Notes: generated by a model from the letters alone, not told the origin. DNA of 64,000 nt from Peptococcaceae bacterium (GCA_017399005.1 JAFQEO010000002.1:1-64000), one strand, 5' to 3'. Positions 7,941-19,255 are shown, counted from the stretch's first letter. A program made the numbers and translations.

Positions 7941-8507
7941 ACTGTACTGAATAGAGTTTTTAACAGATACAGTTATAAAAAAAGAAAAAAGGGGTAAGTA
8001 ATAAATATTCTTTGCGACAATATCTACTAACATGGTAGGAAAATAGAATAGAAAATTGCACTGAAAATGTAGACAAAAAGAGGATTTTTTTGTAAAATTA
8101 CTGTAGAAATGCTGTCTGGTTTTTTGAACCAGACTAGCGTGGAGCACAAAGAATATACAAAACTATCGTAAAACATTAAAAAACCGTATGCCCAATGAAT
8201 TGACACAGCGGAACAATGTTTTGGGAAAAATCATTATTCGGTTGTGCGAAATACGAAATTATTCTGGAAAGGAGGGAAGCTTTTATCGCATATAGTATTT
8301 TTGGATACGGCCAGCGATAGATTACAGGCAAACAGAGGCTGCCTAAGTCCTAAACGAGTGTTAGCAGCTTGTGAAAGTTTACCGCTCAGGCAGGAAGCTA
8401 TCTGGCAGGTAATGTATCCGGTAGTGTGCAGAAACACGATATGGGGGAAAGCGAGTGTCAGAAAAATAAAATCATTTTATAAAAATAAAACAGGGGGGGG
8501 AGGATCT
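7941..8507 (+). other. Gene-free leader region of the giant adhesin
   Basis: Between the spoIIE terminator and the adhesin start there are 567 bases without a convincing gene. 7941-8200 is AT-rich and nothing was recognised. The 8244-8507 part is open in the adhesin frame but has no signal-peptide or domain character, and a correct signal peptide begins at 8508. It is best read as a long 5' untranslated leader. Confidence 0.5.
8303..8419 (+). ncRNA. Candidate structured leader RNA, class unknown
   Basis: GGATAC (8303-8308) plus ATTAC (8321-8325) can pair with GTAATGTATCC (8409-8419), closing a domain of about 115 nt. Inside, CTAA/TTAG and AGGCTGC/GCAGCTT offer further stems. It does not match the riboswitch consensus patterns remembered for c-di-GMP-I, c-di-GMP-II, cobalamin, SAM or purine. 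It could be a regulatory leader of the adhesin or a chance fold. Confidence 0.35.
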
Positions 8508-11500
8508 ATGAATAAAAGATCACAACAACGTAAATTAACAGCATGGCTGATTTTACTCACCTTCTTATTTACCAGCATTATGCCGACCAATATCGGCAGC
8601 TGGAACAGCACGGCGGAGGCAGCAACATATGATACTGCAACGAACACGATTACTTTAACTGTTGGGGAAAGTTATACGTTGGATGCTTCCGATAAGTTTC
8701 CATCAACCAAGAGTTACAGTACGAACTATGGTACTCGCTCTTTTGAAAGAGGAAATACTTCCTGGAATAGTGACGACAGCAATATCGCTACTGTTAGCCG
8801 TACAGGATTAACTACAACCATTACCGGCTTAACAGCAGGTACTACTGAAATCACAGCATCTACGGTGTATAGCCGCTATTACTCTACTCGTACAGAAACC
8901 AGTACCTGGTATGTACGGGTTGTGGCTGCTACGGAACAAGAACAGCCAATGGGTACTGATCAGATTGACCTGACCAAGACTGCAACAGACAAAGATAAAA
9001 ATGCCAATGGCGAACAGATTTTTGACATTGCGTTAACGGTGCAGGGTGCAACTGTTCATGAAAAAAAACTGTTGGATGTTGTATTGATTCTGGATAACTC
9101 AGACAGTATGACAAGCAGTCTGATTACTGCAACAGAAAACGCTGCAAAAACATTCGTGGATACAATTTTCAGTAATGAAAATATTGATGCCCGTATAGCA
9201 GTTGTCCGTTACGGTACAACTGCGGCAGCGCGAGATTTTGCAACTAACAACAGCTGGGATACCTATGGTACTCGCTATGGCATTGAACATTATTCTAATA
9301 GCCAAAATTTGATTAACGGTGCCATTGAAGCTTTAGACGGTAGCGGTGGATCTACAAACACAGAAGGTGCATTTCTGGTTGCTAATAATCTGGCACAGAA
9401 CAAGCGTACCGGCGCGGAACATATCACCGTGTTTATGACCGATGGTGTTCCAACACAACATTATAATAATCAGAATGGCACTAGTGGTGGGAGTAGTTAT
9501 ACCAGTCTGTCTGACTATAACGAAGCTTTATCTGCAGCTATTGCATTGAGTGAAAATTCTGTTGTTTACAATGTTGCTTTAACAGCCGGCTTGGCACGGT
9601 ATCCTTATGATAACTTAATCGAAGGAAAATTCATGTCGCAACCGCCTTACCCGATGACACAGGACAGTAACAGCGATCGTCGTACTCCACAGTTCAGTAG
9701 TACACCATCTACAAGTTATGCGAAGGCATATTATAATATTGCATCTTCGAATGCAAATGCTATTGCTACCGAAATGGCTAAAGTATATGCTGACATTGCT
9801 ACTGAAGCTATGAATCTGGCAACAGGGAAAGTAGTGGATGTAATTCCAGCTGATTTTGCTCTGACGGATGTTGAAAAACTGAAAGCAGATGCTTTAGCAG
9901 CAGGATATGGAATTACAGTGACACCGAATGCTGATGGTACAACAACAGTTGAATTTACCGGTGTTGAAGCAAAAGACACACCAACTGTTCTGCCTGTATT
10001 TGAAGTAAAATACACAGGTAACGGTTATGGTGCAGTCTATACCAACATGGAAGCGACCTATGAAGGTACTCTGTATAATGATGAGCCATTTGAAAAAGCG
10101 TTTCCAAAACCGGTTGCTGGTGTTCATCCAAAAACAGTGGATGATACAGACACAGCGCTGGTAAATGAAACTATTCTGATTGATGTTGCATATAACGATC
10201 CGTTTAACCAGCTGGTAGTTCCAGGGTATACAGTATCGGATTATACAATTATTATTACAGATGCAAATGGTATCCCATTAGAGTATACTGATGCAGCCCA
10301 TCAGTTTACAGCAGTTGCAAAAGACGGGAAAGTGGAATTTGTTTCTTCTACTGATACTACAAAGGAATTTTACTATGTAGTTAAGGCGAACATTACACAA
10401 ACTGGTGAAAACTTTGCAATCAACGGAAAAACAGAACTGGTGAGCCGTCCAACAAAGGTTACGGTTACATTAGTTCCAACAATTAACATTGCAGTAGAAA
10501 AAGTATGGAAGGCTCCAGCAGGAACTTCTTATCCAAGTATTACTGTAAATCTTCTGCAGGATGGAGAAGTTTATGAGTCGGTTGTTTTACCTGCTGGTAC
10601 AACAACCTATACATTTACCAATCTGCCTGCAAAAACTACTGATTTGCAGCATGTTTATCAGTACACAGTAACAGAAAATGCAGTTGCAGGATATGTAACC
10701 GCTATCAACCCTTCTGATACTGCAAATGCTGCTAAATATGAAATTACAAACACTATTACCGGTACTATGGATATTACAGGCACTAAAACCTGGCATGACG
10801 GTGGCAAACTGCATAACAATGCGAATGAAGTTACTCTGATTCTTGAGAGAAACGTCAATGGCGGTGTTTATGAAACTGTTACTGTTAATCCATACTGGAG
10901 CGGTAACAATTATCGCTATGTTAATCTGCCAATGTATGATGGTGAAGGAAATCTGTATAACTATCTGGTAACAGAAAGTGCTATTGCTGGTTACAAATCT
11001 GTGAAAGATGGAAATAACTTCATCAATACAGAGCTGATTGATATCAGCGGTACAAAAACATGGATTGAAACAGAAGAAGACAAGAATATTGTGCATGACA
11101 ATGCCACTGAAATTGTTCTGACTCTGTCTCGTACTAGTGCAGATGGTACACAGACTGATATCCTCGCAGATGTGAAACCGGAATGGAACGGTGCTGTATA
11201 TGCATTTAAAAATCTTGAAAAGTATGACAGCAAGGGTGGTCTGTACAATTACAAAGTAAGTGAACAGATTATCCATCAGCCAGGAAATCCATATTATCAG
11301 ACTGTAATCACAGGTTTTGATATTACAAACAAAAGTGAAGATATCAAAAATGTAACCACAGAACTGCGCGGCCAGAAAATCTGGGTTGACGGTGGTAAAA
11401 CACATAACAATGCAGATGAAGTAAATCTGATTCTGGAAAGAAAACATACTCAGACAGACGGTACAGAAAGTGCGTGGGAAACTGTTGCAATCACAAACGG

Positions 11501-14500
11501 TATAAGTATGCATTGGGATGGTAATGTATTCCATTATGAAGGATTACCAAAATATCATCCTGATTGTGGCGGTCTATATGATTATCGCGTAAGGGAAAAC
11601 GGGGTCATCAATAATGAGCTTACAATCAATAACGTAACTTATGTTGTAACCCAGAATGGCAATACTATTACCAATACGATTAAACAGGAACCAGTAACCA
11701 TTAGCGGTAACAAAACATGGATTGATGATGGTAATAAAAACAATACTCGTCCATCCAGCATCACAGTGAATTTGTTAGAAAATGGTTCGAAAGTACAGGA
11801 ACAGACTGTAACCGCAGATATGAACTGGGCCTATGCGTTTCGCGATCTGCCAAAATATGATGCGGCAGGCTACGAAATCACCTATACTGTGACAGAGAAT
11901 CCGGTCAACGGCTATGACACAGTAATTGATGGTTATAATATTAAAAACACTATCAAACAGGAATATATTTCTATCAGCGGAACAAAAACATGGATTGACG
12001 GAAATAATAAATCTAATAGCCGTCCATCCAGCATTATAGTTAATCTGTTAGCGAACGGCAAAGAAGTGAAAGATGTAACAGTTAAACCGAATACAGATGG
12101 TGATTGGGAATATACTTTCAAAGATTTACCGAAGTATGACGAAAACGGTGCGATTATCACTTATGCTGTGACAGAAGATGCTGTAAAAGGGTACACAATG
12201 GCTATTACAGGTTATGACATTGCCAACAGCATTACAGATCCACAGGATGTGGAAGTGGCTGGTGAAAAAATCTGGATTGACGGTAATAACCAAAATGGTG
12301 AACGTCCGGAAAGTATCATTATTCGTCTGTTTGCAGATGGAAAAGACACAGGGAAATATGTAACTGTAACCGCTGCGGACAACTGGAAATGGAAATTTAC
12401 CAGTCTAGATAAATATGATGCATACGGATTTGAAATTCTTTACTCTGTAAAAGAAGATGCGGTAAATGGTTATATTACCGAATATCATACTGACGATTAC
12501 GATGTAGTGAACAGATTGGATGATTTTTATAAGCCAACTGAAGTACTCGGTACAAAAGTATGGGTAGACGGGAATATCACGCATAATAATGCAGAAGCAT
12601 TAACGCTGATTCTGCAGAGAACTATCGATGGAAAAATATGGACGACCGTAGATAACGCTCGTTATGTATGGCGCGATAATGATTTCCACTATCACAATCT
12701 GGCAAAATATGATGCAAACGGTTATCTGTACCAGTATCGTGTACTGGAAGACGGTGTTGTGAATGGAGCAATCACTGTAAACGGTATCGATTATATTGCT
12801 GATTCCTTTGTAGCTGATGCAAGTAATAGTTATACACTTAAAAACAGTGTAAAACAGGAACAAATCACTGTTACAGGTACAAAAATCTGGCAGGATAGCG
12901 TTGACAGAAATCACGACAATGCATCTGAGTTGACATTAACATTAACAAGAACCAGCGATAAACCAGGCGCCGAGCCAGAAACCGTTAATGCGAAAGTTAC
13001 ATGGAAAGGTGATACCTATTCCTTCAGTGGATTAGATAAATATGATGCCGAAGGTTATGTATATGCTTACAACGTAGCAGAAGCAGGCGTTGTAAATGGG
13101 GAAATCACAATCAATGTAAATGGGGAAGATGTACGTTATCAGGTGACACAAAACGGTAATGATGTTATCAATACAGAACTGATTACTATCGAAGGTAAGA
13201 AAATCTGGGATGATGATAATAACCGTGATGGCAAACGTCCTTCTACAGTAACAATCTGGTTATGGGCAAATCAGGTAAAACAGACATCTGCAACTGCCAA
13301 TGAGGCAGGGGAATGGGGATACAGATTTGAAAATCTTCCTGCGTATGTAAACGGTCACAAAGTGGTATACACAGTGACAGAAGAAGCTGTACCTGGATAT
13401 ACATCGCAGACAGTTAATGGATATGACGTTAAAAATACCTATGCTCCTGCAATGGTAGATATTCATGTGCAGAAAACATGGGAAGACGCAGATAATCAGG
13501 ATGGTATTCGACCTAAGAGCATTAGAGTTATGCTTCTTGCAAACGGGAAAACTGTTGATGAAGCAACTTTAATGGACAGAAATAACTGGTATCACCACTT
13601 TACCAACCTGCCGAAAAATGAAAACGGTGTTCCAATCGTTTATACCGTTCAGGAAGCGGCATTACCAGCAGATTCCGGTTATGTACTGAAAGATATGCAT
13701 CAGGAGATTAATGGCGTATGGCATATTATTAATGCGCATGCACCTGAAACTGTTGATATTGTCGGTACAAAAACATGGGATGATGCGAACAATCAGGATG
13801 GGAAACGTCCGGTAAGTGTTACAATTAATCTGCTGGCTGACGGTAAAATCGTTGCAAGTGATACTGTAACAGCCGTTAACGACTGGAGTTACAGTTTTGA
13901 CGATTATCCAAAATATGCAGCTGGTGAAATCGGTCGTGCAATTGTGTATACCATCAGTGAAGATCCTGTAGCCGGGTATACAACAAAAGTTAACGGCTAT
14001 AATGTAACAAACAGTTACAAGCCTGAAACAACAGAAGCAACTGTACAAAAAGTCTGGGATGATGCTGATAATCAGGATGGTAAACGGCCTGCTGAATTAA
14101 AAGTGACTTTAAGCAATGGCAAAGAGGTAATTCTAAACAAAGCAAATGGCTGGAAAGCAACCGTAAGTAATCTGCCAATGTATAAAGATGGAAAAGTTAT
14201 CAATTATACATGGACAGAAGCTTCTGTAAATGGTTACACTCTGACAGAAACTGTAACAAACGGTACTGTTACAACTCTGACAAACACACATACTCCTGAA
14301 ATAGTAAATATTCCAATTACAAAAGTATGGAATGACAATAATAATCAGGATGGCAAACGTCCAGATGCGATTACTCTGCAGTTATATGCGGACGGAGTGA
14401 AAGTGAATAACGCTCAAATCACACTGGATACTGAATTAGATGGCGTAGTTAATGATACTGATAAAAACGGTAATACAATCTGGTCGTATGTATGGAAAGA

Positions 14501-17500
14501 TTTAGACAAATACAATAATGGCAAGGAAATTGTATATCGTGTCCGTGAAGTAAATCCATCTAATAATGCTGTTGTTACAAATGGTCATCAGCTTGGCGAA
14601 TACACTGTAAATTATGTAAGAGCCAATGATGGGGCTATTACCATCACCAACAGCTATGTACCGGAAACCATTACTGTGAAAATGCAGAAAGCATGGAATG
14701 ATAATAATAACCAGGATGGCAGCAGACCACATGAAATTTATGTGAACCTGTTAGCAGATGGTGTTGTTGTTACTTCTGATGCCTCTGGCAATGCTGTCGG
14801 TAATGTAGCTGGATTCCCTGGTGTTCATAAAGTAGATCAAAGTACTGAATGGGCAAAAGCTATAGCTAATTTACCAGTATATAATAATGGTAGACAGATT
14901 GAATACACATGGGGCGAACTCCAGAAACAAACCAGTCAGACTGGAGAAGCTATTTATGTAAATGCTACGGACGGCAAAGTTATCTTTAAAAATGCGGATA
15001 ATAAAACATTTATTTATGATTTTGCATATATCGATAACGGGATTGGTAAAGATGGAATCCATCATGCAACCATTACCAATACTTATGAACCGGAAACTGT
15101 AAAAGTTGTAGTGAATAAAACATGGGTAGTTCCTGCAGGTGAAAACAATGTAACACTTCCTGTTGACGGAGATGTTAAAGTAACACTGCTGAAAAATAAT
15201 AATGCTGTGGCTGGTGAGACAAAAGGATTTGAATGGAAAGAACAACCACAGAATCCTGTTAACGGTCCGGCGAAGTTTGAAAGCAAAACTATCGTATGGG
15301 AAGATCTCCCACGATATGAAAACGGTGTAGAAATTGTATGGGATGTGGCAGAAAAACTTGATAAACATGCTAATGAATATGTAATTAGCGAACATGTTAC
15401 GAAAGAAGTTGTAAATGGTGTTTATACTATTACAATTGATCTGACAAATACCTATGATTTAACACACCGCAGTTTGTTGGTGAACAAAATCTGGGAAGAT
15501 AACGATAATCAAGATGGCAAACGTCCAAACGAAATTACTGTTCAGCTGTATTACAAGACAGATAACGGTAACGAATGGATTGCCGTTCCAGACAATAACG
15601 CTCCAACAGATACACCAAACAGCACGGAATTGACAGCTAGTAATAAAGCGGATTTCTTCTCTACTGTTGACGGTAATGTACAGTTGACAGCGGCTGTAGG
15701 CAGAGCAAGCAATCTGGAATGGGGTTATATCTGGGACAACCTGCCTCAGTATCTGAACCACACTCAGCAGGGCGGTACTGAAATTACTTATAAAGTAGTG
15801 GAAGATATTCCTGCTGGCTATGATAGTGATCCAAATGATGGTGATAACATCATTAAGGTAGACGAGGTTATCGAAGATGTAGCAGAAGGTACATGGGCAT
15901 TGAGCTTAACCAACTATCATGAAGTCGAAGAAACCAGTATTACAGTGCATAAGGTTTGGGCAGACAATAATAATCAGGACGGTAAGCGCCCTGAAACAGT
16001 AACTGTTCGACTGTATGCAAATGGTGTTTCTCCGTATGAAACAGCACCAGAACAGTATAAAGATAAATATCAGACTACTTTGAGTGCAGCGGATTACTGG
16101 AAATACACCTTTACAGAGTTGCCTAAATACCACAACGGTCAGAAAATTATATGGACTGTTCGTGAAATGTATAAAGACAATCATGTAAGACCAGGCGGTA
16201 CTGTAGAAAATGGTTATGTGGTAGCGTATGATGTTGCTGATGAGACAGCGAATAGTATTACAAAAGGCGATTTGATTATCACAAATACCTATATACCAGA
16301 AACCATTTCGATTCCAGTAACAAAAATCTGGAATGATGCGGACAACCAAGATGGTATTCGACCTGAAACAGTAACTGTTAAACTGTTTGCGAATGGTGTT
16401 GAAGTTGAAACACTGACAATCGGTGTCGATAACGATGAAGTTCTTGTTGACGGTAAAAACCAGTGGACAGCTTCTTTCACAAATCTGCCGAAATATGCAG
16501 ATGGCGAAGAAATTGTTTATACTATTACTGAAGACGAGGTAGATGGCTATACTGCTTTAATTGATGGTTTTGAAATCACCAATACTCATATGCCAGAAGA
16601 AACTGAAGCAACTGTTAAGAAGGTATGGGATGACGCAGATAATCAGGACGGCAAACGTCCAGATAGTCTGACTGTTACTCTGAGCAACGGTACAGAGGTA
16701 ACTCTGAGCGAAGCAAATGACTGGAGTGCTACTGTAGATGATCTGCCAGTATATGAAGCTGGTCAGAAAATCGAATACACCTGGACAGAAGGTGACATGC
16801 CGGATGGTTATGAACTGACAGATACAAGTGTAAATGGCACAGTGACAACATTGACCAACAGTTACGCAACAGAAACTGTAAAAGTATCCGGTGAAAAAAC
16901 CTGGATTGATGGTAACAATGCAGAAGGGACTCGTCCTGAAAGTATTACTGTAAATCTGTTTGCAGGCAGTGAATTTGTTAAGAGTGTTGATGTGACAGCC
17001 GCAGATAACTGGTCATACAGCTTCACAGATTTACCAAAATTTGCAGATGGTGAGGAAATCAGATACACCATCAGTGAAAATGAAGTAGCTGGCTATGATA
17101 CTACTTATAGTGGTGATTATGGCTACGATATTACAAACATCATTAAACAGCAGCATGTAGAAGTGTTTGGTGAAAAAATCTGGGATGCTCCAGAGGATCT
17201 GGAAGTACCAGTAGCTGAAATTACGATTAAGCTGTTCCGTGATGGTGTGGAAGCAGATACTGCTACAGTAACTGCTGAAGATGGTTGGACTTATGCATTT
17301 ACCGGTCTGGATAAATATGATTTAACAGATGGTCATGTATATGAATATACCGTGGAAGAAGTAACTGTAGTAGATGGCTTTGATGCAGAAGTTGTACAGA
17401 TTGACGATTATCACTTTGATATCATCAACACTTATGACAGAAGCGGTACTACTGAAGTATCCGTACAGAAAGTATGGGATTTCAATGGTATGGATGTAAC

Positions 17501-19154
17501 AAGTCCATCGGCAATCACCGTAGAACTCTATCAGAACGATGTTCTGCACAGTAGAGTAAATATCAGTGAGGATGATGGCTGGGCTCTGACCTTCAAAGAT
17601 TTACCGAAATATGATGCAAATCATAAAGCGTTTATCTATGAAGTGAAAGAAGTTCCTGTAAATGGCTATGACAGTGCTGTAACTGGTAACATGACAGATG
17701 GTTTTGTTATCACAAATACTCTGCAGTTAGGTGCGCCAGGCAGCATCTCTGTAACAAAAGAAGTTACGGGTGATAAAGCTCCTGTGAATGCAGAATTTAA
17801 ATTTGAACTGCATGTACAGCTTCATCCGGAAGGCAGCAATATGCTGTTTAACTTACGGGATGAATTGACTTTAGAGGATGCAGCAACTGCTCTGAACGAT
17901 GCGATTGATGAGGCGGAAAACAGCGTTATGCTGGTAACTTCTCCTTCTCAGTACGCATTCTATCTGACCGAACAGAATGACGGTGAAAGTCAGGCTGTTA
18001 TGGCTCTGGAATTTAATCATACAAGTCCGTCTGCAATTCTCTTTGAAGAGAACGGCCCGGTAGTAACACCTGCCGATGTAACAACAGACAGTATGTATGA
18101 ATGGATTAGCAATGTGACCAGTGATGTAGTAGCAGATATTCATGATTTGAGTATGGAATATCCGGAACTGGATGTACACGAGTTACTGGCTATGCTGAAA
18201 CTGGGTCTGGATGAAGAAGACGGTTTTGCTCTGGCGCTGGATTACGATGCAGTATGGAATCTGATTACAGCTGCTCGTGCATACAATGCATTAGAGGTGC
18301 CGGAAGCAGTGGTAACGACGACTCCGTCTGCACTGAAAATCTTCATGAACGGCTCTACAACCCCATGTGCACTGGAATGGGATGAAGATGGTTACTGGAA
18401 AGTAGCATTCAAACTTGCACATGGCGATACTGCTTACTTTGATATTGAAGCAACTACCGGCAGTGCAATAGATTATCGTATTGTGGAAATTCTGGATGAA
18501 GTAACACAGAAAAACTACAAAGAAACAGAAATCTATGATGCAGCAACAGACGAATTATTAAAAGATAATAGTCGTGTATACGGTTTTGTGGATTATGAAG
18601 ATGGCATGCAATACCTGTTCCTGAATATTTATGATGATAATGGCGGCGGTGGCGGCGGAGATGTAACACATTACATTGAACGCACCGTTACAAAAGTCTG
18701 GAAAGGCGACATTGTAAATGACCGTCCTGACTTTATCACAGTAGAAATTCTGAAAAACGGTGAAGTTTATGAAACCGTAATTCTGAATGCAGATAACAAT
18801 TGGCAGTATGAATGGACTACTGTAAATGATGGCACAGACTGGGATGTAAGAGAAATCAACGTTCCGGAAGGTTATGAATCCAGTATGACTGTAGATAATA
18901 ACCGTCACTGGACCATCACAAATACCAGAATTCCAAACGATCCTGATAAACCAGGACCAGATCCAACAGATAACCCAGGCGAAGAAGAAAAACCTGGCAC
19001 TGAGGAACCTGGAACTCCGGTAGAACCTGTAACTCCAGAACCAGATTTAGGCGATGCGCCAAAAACTGGAGACAGCAGCAATGCAGTAGCATATGTAATG
19101 CTGATGTTGTTTGCAATGGCTGGTTTAATTGTTACCAGAAGAAAACTGAACTAG
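8508..19154 (+). CDS. Giant cell-wall adhesin: VWA domain, about 24 Cna-B repeats, sortase-type anchor
   Basis: A 3548-residue secreted protein. Residues 1-39 are a signal peptide (basic start, 'WLILLTFLFTS', cut near 'AEAA'). Residues 45-140 resemble an Ig-like BIG2 domain. A VWA domain at about 185-430 keeps the metal-site motif as 'DNSDS' and 'FMTDGVP'. From about 660 to 3075 come roughly 23 Cna-B domains of 75-150 residues, each with a 'TKxW' lysine, a 'VTE'-like glutamate and an 'NT' asparagine, the residues expected to form an internal isopeptide bond. A pilin-like insert (3078-3384) and one more Cna-B follow. A Pro-rich wall spanner leads to 'APKTGD' (near 3515), a membrane span and 'RRKLN'. 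ATG 8508 follows GGGGAGGATCT. It probably acts as an extended adhesin or stalk; the ligand is unknown. No sortase is in the window. Confidence 0.9.
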   Translation: MNKRSQQRKLTAWLILLTFLFTSIMPTNIGSWNSTAEAATYDTATNTITLTVGESYTLDASDKFPSTKSYSTNYGTRSFERGNTSWNSDDSNIATVSRTGLTTTITGLTAGTTEITASTVYSRYYSTRTETSTWYVRVVAATEQEQPMGTDQIDLTKTATDKDKNANGEQIFDIALTVQGATVHEKKLLDVVLILDNSDSMTSSLITATENAAKTFVDTIFSNENIDARIAVVRYGTTAAARDFATNNSWDTYGTRYGIEHYSNSQNLINGAIEALDGSGGSTNTEGAFLVANNLAQNKRTGAEHITVFMTDGVPTQHYNNQNGTSGGSSYTSLSDYNEALSAAIALSENSVVYNVALTAGLARYPYDNLIEGKFMSQPPYPMTQDSNSDRRTPQFSSTPSTSYAKAYYNIASSNANAIATEMAKVYADIATEAMNLATGKVVDVIPADFALTDVEKLKADALAAGYGITVTPNADGTTTVEFTGVEAKDTPTVLPVFEVKYTGNGYGAVYTNMEATYEGTLYNDEPFEKAFPKPVAGVHPKTVDDTDTALVNETILIDVAYNDPFNQLVVPGYTVSDYTIIITDANGIPLEYTDAAHQFTAVAKDGKVEFVSSTDTTKEFYYVVKANITQTGENFAINGKTELVSRPTKVTVTLVPTINIAVEKVWKAPAGTSYPSITVNLLQDGEVYESVVLPAGTTTYTFTNLPAKTTDLQHVYQYTVTENAVAGYVTAINPSDTANAAKYEITNTITGTMDITGTKTWHDGGKLHNNANEVTLILERNVNGGVYETVTVNPYWSGNNYRYVNLPMYDGEGNLYNYLVTESAIAGYKSVKDGNNFINTELIDISGTKTWIETEEDKNIVHDNATEIVLTLSRTSADGTQTDILADVKPEWNGAVYAFKNLEKYDSKGGLYNYKVSEQIIHQPGNPYYQTVITGFDITNKSEDIKNVTTELRGQKIWVDGGKTHNNADEVNLILERKHTQTDGTESAWETVAITNGISMHWDGNVFHYEGLPKYHPDCGGLYDYRVRENGVINNELTINNVTYVVTQNGNTITNTIKQEPVTISGNKTWIDDGNKNNTRPSSITVNLLENGSKVQEQTVTADMNWAYAFRDLPKYDAAGYEITYTVTENPVNGYDTVIDGYNIKNTIKQEYISISGTKTWIDGNNKSNSRPSSIIVNLLANGKEVKDVTVKPNTDGDWEYTFKDLPKYDENGAIITYAVTEDAVKGYTMAITGYDIANSITDPQDVEVAGEKIWIDGNNQNGERPESIIIRLFADGKDTGKYVTVTAADNWKWKFTSLDKYDAYGFEILYSVKEDAVNGYITEYHTDDYDVVNRLDDFYKPTEVLGTKVWVDGNITHNNAEALTLILQRTIDGKIWTTVDNARYVWRDNDFHYHNLAKYDANGYLYQYRVLEDGVVNGAITVNGIDYIADSFVADASNSYTLKNSVKQEQITVTGTKIWQDSVDRNHDNASELTLTLTRTSDKPGAEPETVNAKVTWKGDTYSFSGLDKYDAEGYVYAYNVAEAGVVNGEITINVNGEDVRYQVTQNGNDVINTELITIEGKKIWDDDNNRDGKRPSTVTIWLWANQVKQTSATANEAGEWGYRFENLPAYVNGHKVVYTVTEEAVPGYTSQTVNGYDVKNTYAPAMVDIHVQKTWEDADNQDGIRPKSIRVMLLANGKTVDEATLMDRNNWYHHFTNLPKNENGVPIVYTVQEAALPADSGYVLKDMHQEINGVWHIINAHAPETVDIVGTKTWDDANNQDGKRPVSVTINLLADGKIVASDTVTAVNDWSYSFDDYPKYAAGEIGRAIVYTISEDPVAGYTTKVNGYNVTNSYKPETTEATVQKVWDDADNQDGKRPAELKVTLSNGKEVILNKANGWKATVSNLPMYKDGKVINYTWTEASVNGYTLTETVTNGTVTTLTNTHTPEIVNIPITKVWNDNNNQDGKRPDAITLQLYADGVKVNNAQITLDTELDGVVNDTDKNGNTIWSYVWKDLDKYNNGKEIVYRVREVNPSNNAVVTNGHQLGEYTVNYVRANDGAITITNSYVPETITVKMQKAWNDNNNQDGSRPHEIYVNLLADGVVVTSDASGNAVGNVAGFPGVHKVDQSTEWAKAIANLPVYNNGRQIEYTWGELQKQTSQTGEAIYVNATDGKVIFKNADNKTFIYDFAYIDNGIGKDGIHHATITNTYEPETVKVVVNKTWVVPAGENNVTLPVDGDVKVTLLKNNNAVAGETKGFEWKEQPQNPVNGPAKFESKTIVWEDLPRYENGVEIVWDVAEKLDKHANEYVISEHVTKEVVNGVYTITIDLTNTYDLTHRSLLVNKIWEDNDNQDGKRPNEITVQLYYKTDNGNEWIAVPDNNAPTDTPNSTELTASNKADFFSTVDGNVQLTAAVGRASNLEWGYIWDNLPQYLNHTQQGGTEITYKVVEDIPAGYDSDPNDGDNIIKVDEVIEDVAEGTWALSLTNYHEVEETSITVHKVWADNNNQDGKRPETVTVRLYANGVSPYETAPEQYKDKYQTTLSAADYWKYTFTELPKYHNGQKIIWTVREMYKDNHVRPGGTVENGYVVAYDVADETANSITKGDLIITNTYIPETISIPVTKIWNDADNQDGIRPETVTVKLFANGVEVETLTIGVDNDEVLVDGKNQWTASFTNLPKYADGEEIVYTITEDEVDGYTALIDGFEITNTHMPEETEATVKKVWDDADNQDGKRPDSLTVTLSNGTEVTLSEANDWSATVDDLPVYEAGQKIEYTWTEGDMPDGYELTDTSVNGTVTTLTNSYATETVKVSGEKTWIDGNNAEGTRPESITVNLFAGSEFVKSVDVTAADNWSYSFTDLPKFADGEEIRYTISENEVAGYDTTYSGDYGYDITNIIKQQHVEVFGEKIWDAPEDLEVPVAEITIKLFRDGVEADTATVTAEDGWTYAFTGLDKYDLTDGHVYEYTVEEVTVVDGFDAEVVQIDDYHFDIINTYDRSGTTEVSVQKVWDFNGMDVTSPSAITVELYQNDVLHSRVNISEDDGWALTFKDLPKYDANHKAFIYEVKEVPVNGYDSAVTGNMTDGFVITNTLQLGAPGSISVTKEVTGDKAPVNAEFKFELHVQLHPEGSNMLFNLRDELTLEDAATALNDAIDEAENSVMLVTSPSQYAFYLTEQNDGESQAVMALEFNHTSPSAILFEENGPVVTPADVTTDSMYEWISNVTSDVVADIHDLSMEYPELDVHELLAMLKLGLDEEDGFALALDYDAVWNLITAARAYNALEVPEAVVTTTPSALKIFMNGSTTPCALEWDEDGYWKVAFKLAHGDTAYFDIEATTGSAIDYRIVEILDEVTQKNYKETEIYDAATDELLKDNSRVYGFVDYEDGMQYLFLNIYDDNGGGGGGDVTHYIERTVTKVWKGDIVNDRPDFITVEILKNGEVYETVILNADNNWQYEWTTVNDGTDWDVREINVPEGYESSMTVDNNRHWTITNTRIPNDPDKPGPDPTDNPGEEEKPGTEEPGTPVEPVTPEPDLGDAPKTGDSSNAVAYVMLMLFAMAGLIVTRRKLN

Positions 19155-19255
19155 ATTTGTTAAATGATTCAGCGAGTTTAGTGAATGTGATTGAAAAATA
19201 TGCTGATAATTCTTTCTGAGAATCCAGCATAGGAAACAATTGAAGATGCATAATG

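Noticed and set aside
8303-8419. Known riboswitch (c-di-GMP, cobalamin) upstream of the adhesin
   Set aside because: CAGGCAAAC and CCTAAG looked suggestive, but the remaining conserved positions of those classes are missing.
8244-8507. In-frame N-terminal extension of the giant adhesin
   Set aside because: It has no domain or signal character, and the proper signal peptide with a strong ribosome site starts at 8508.
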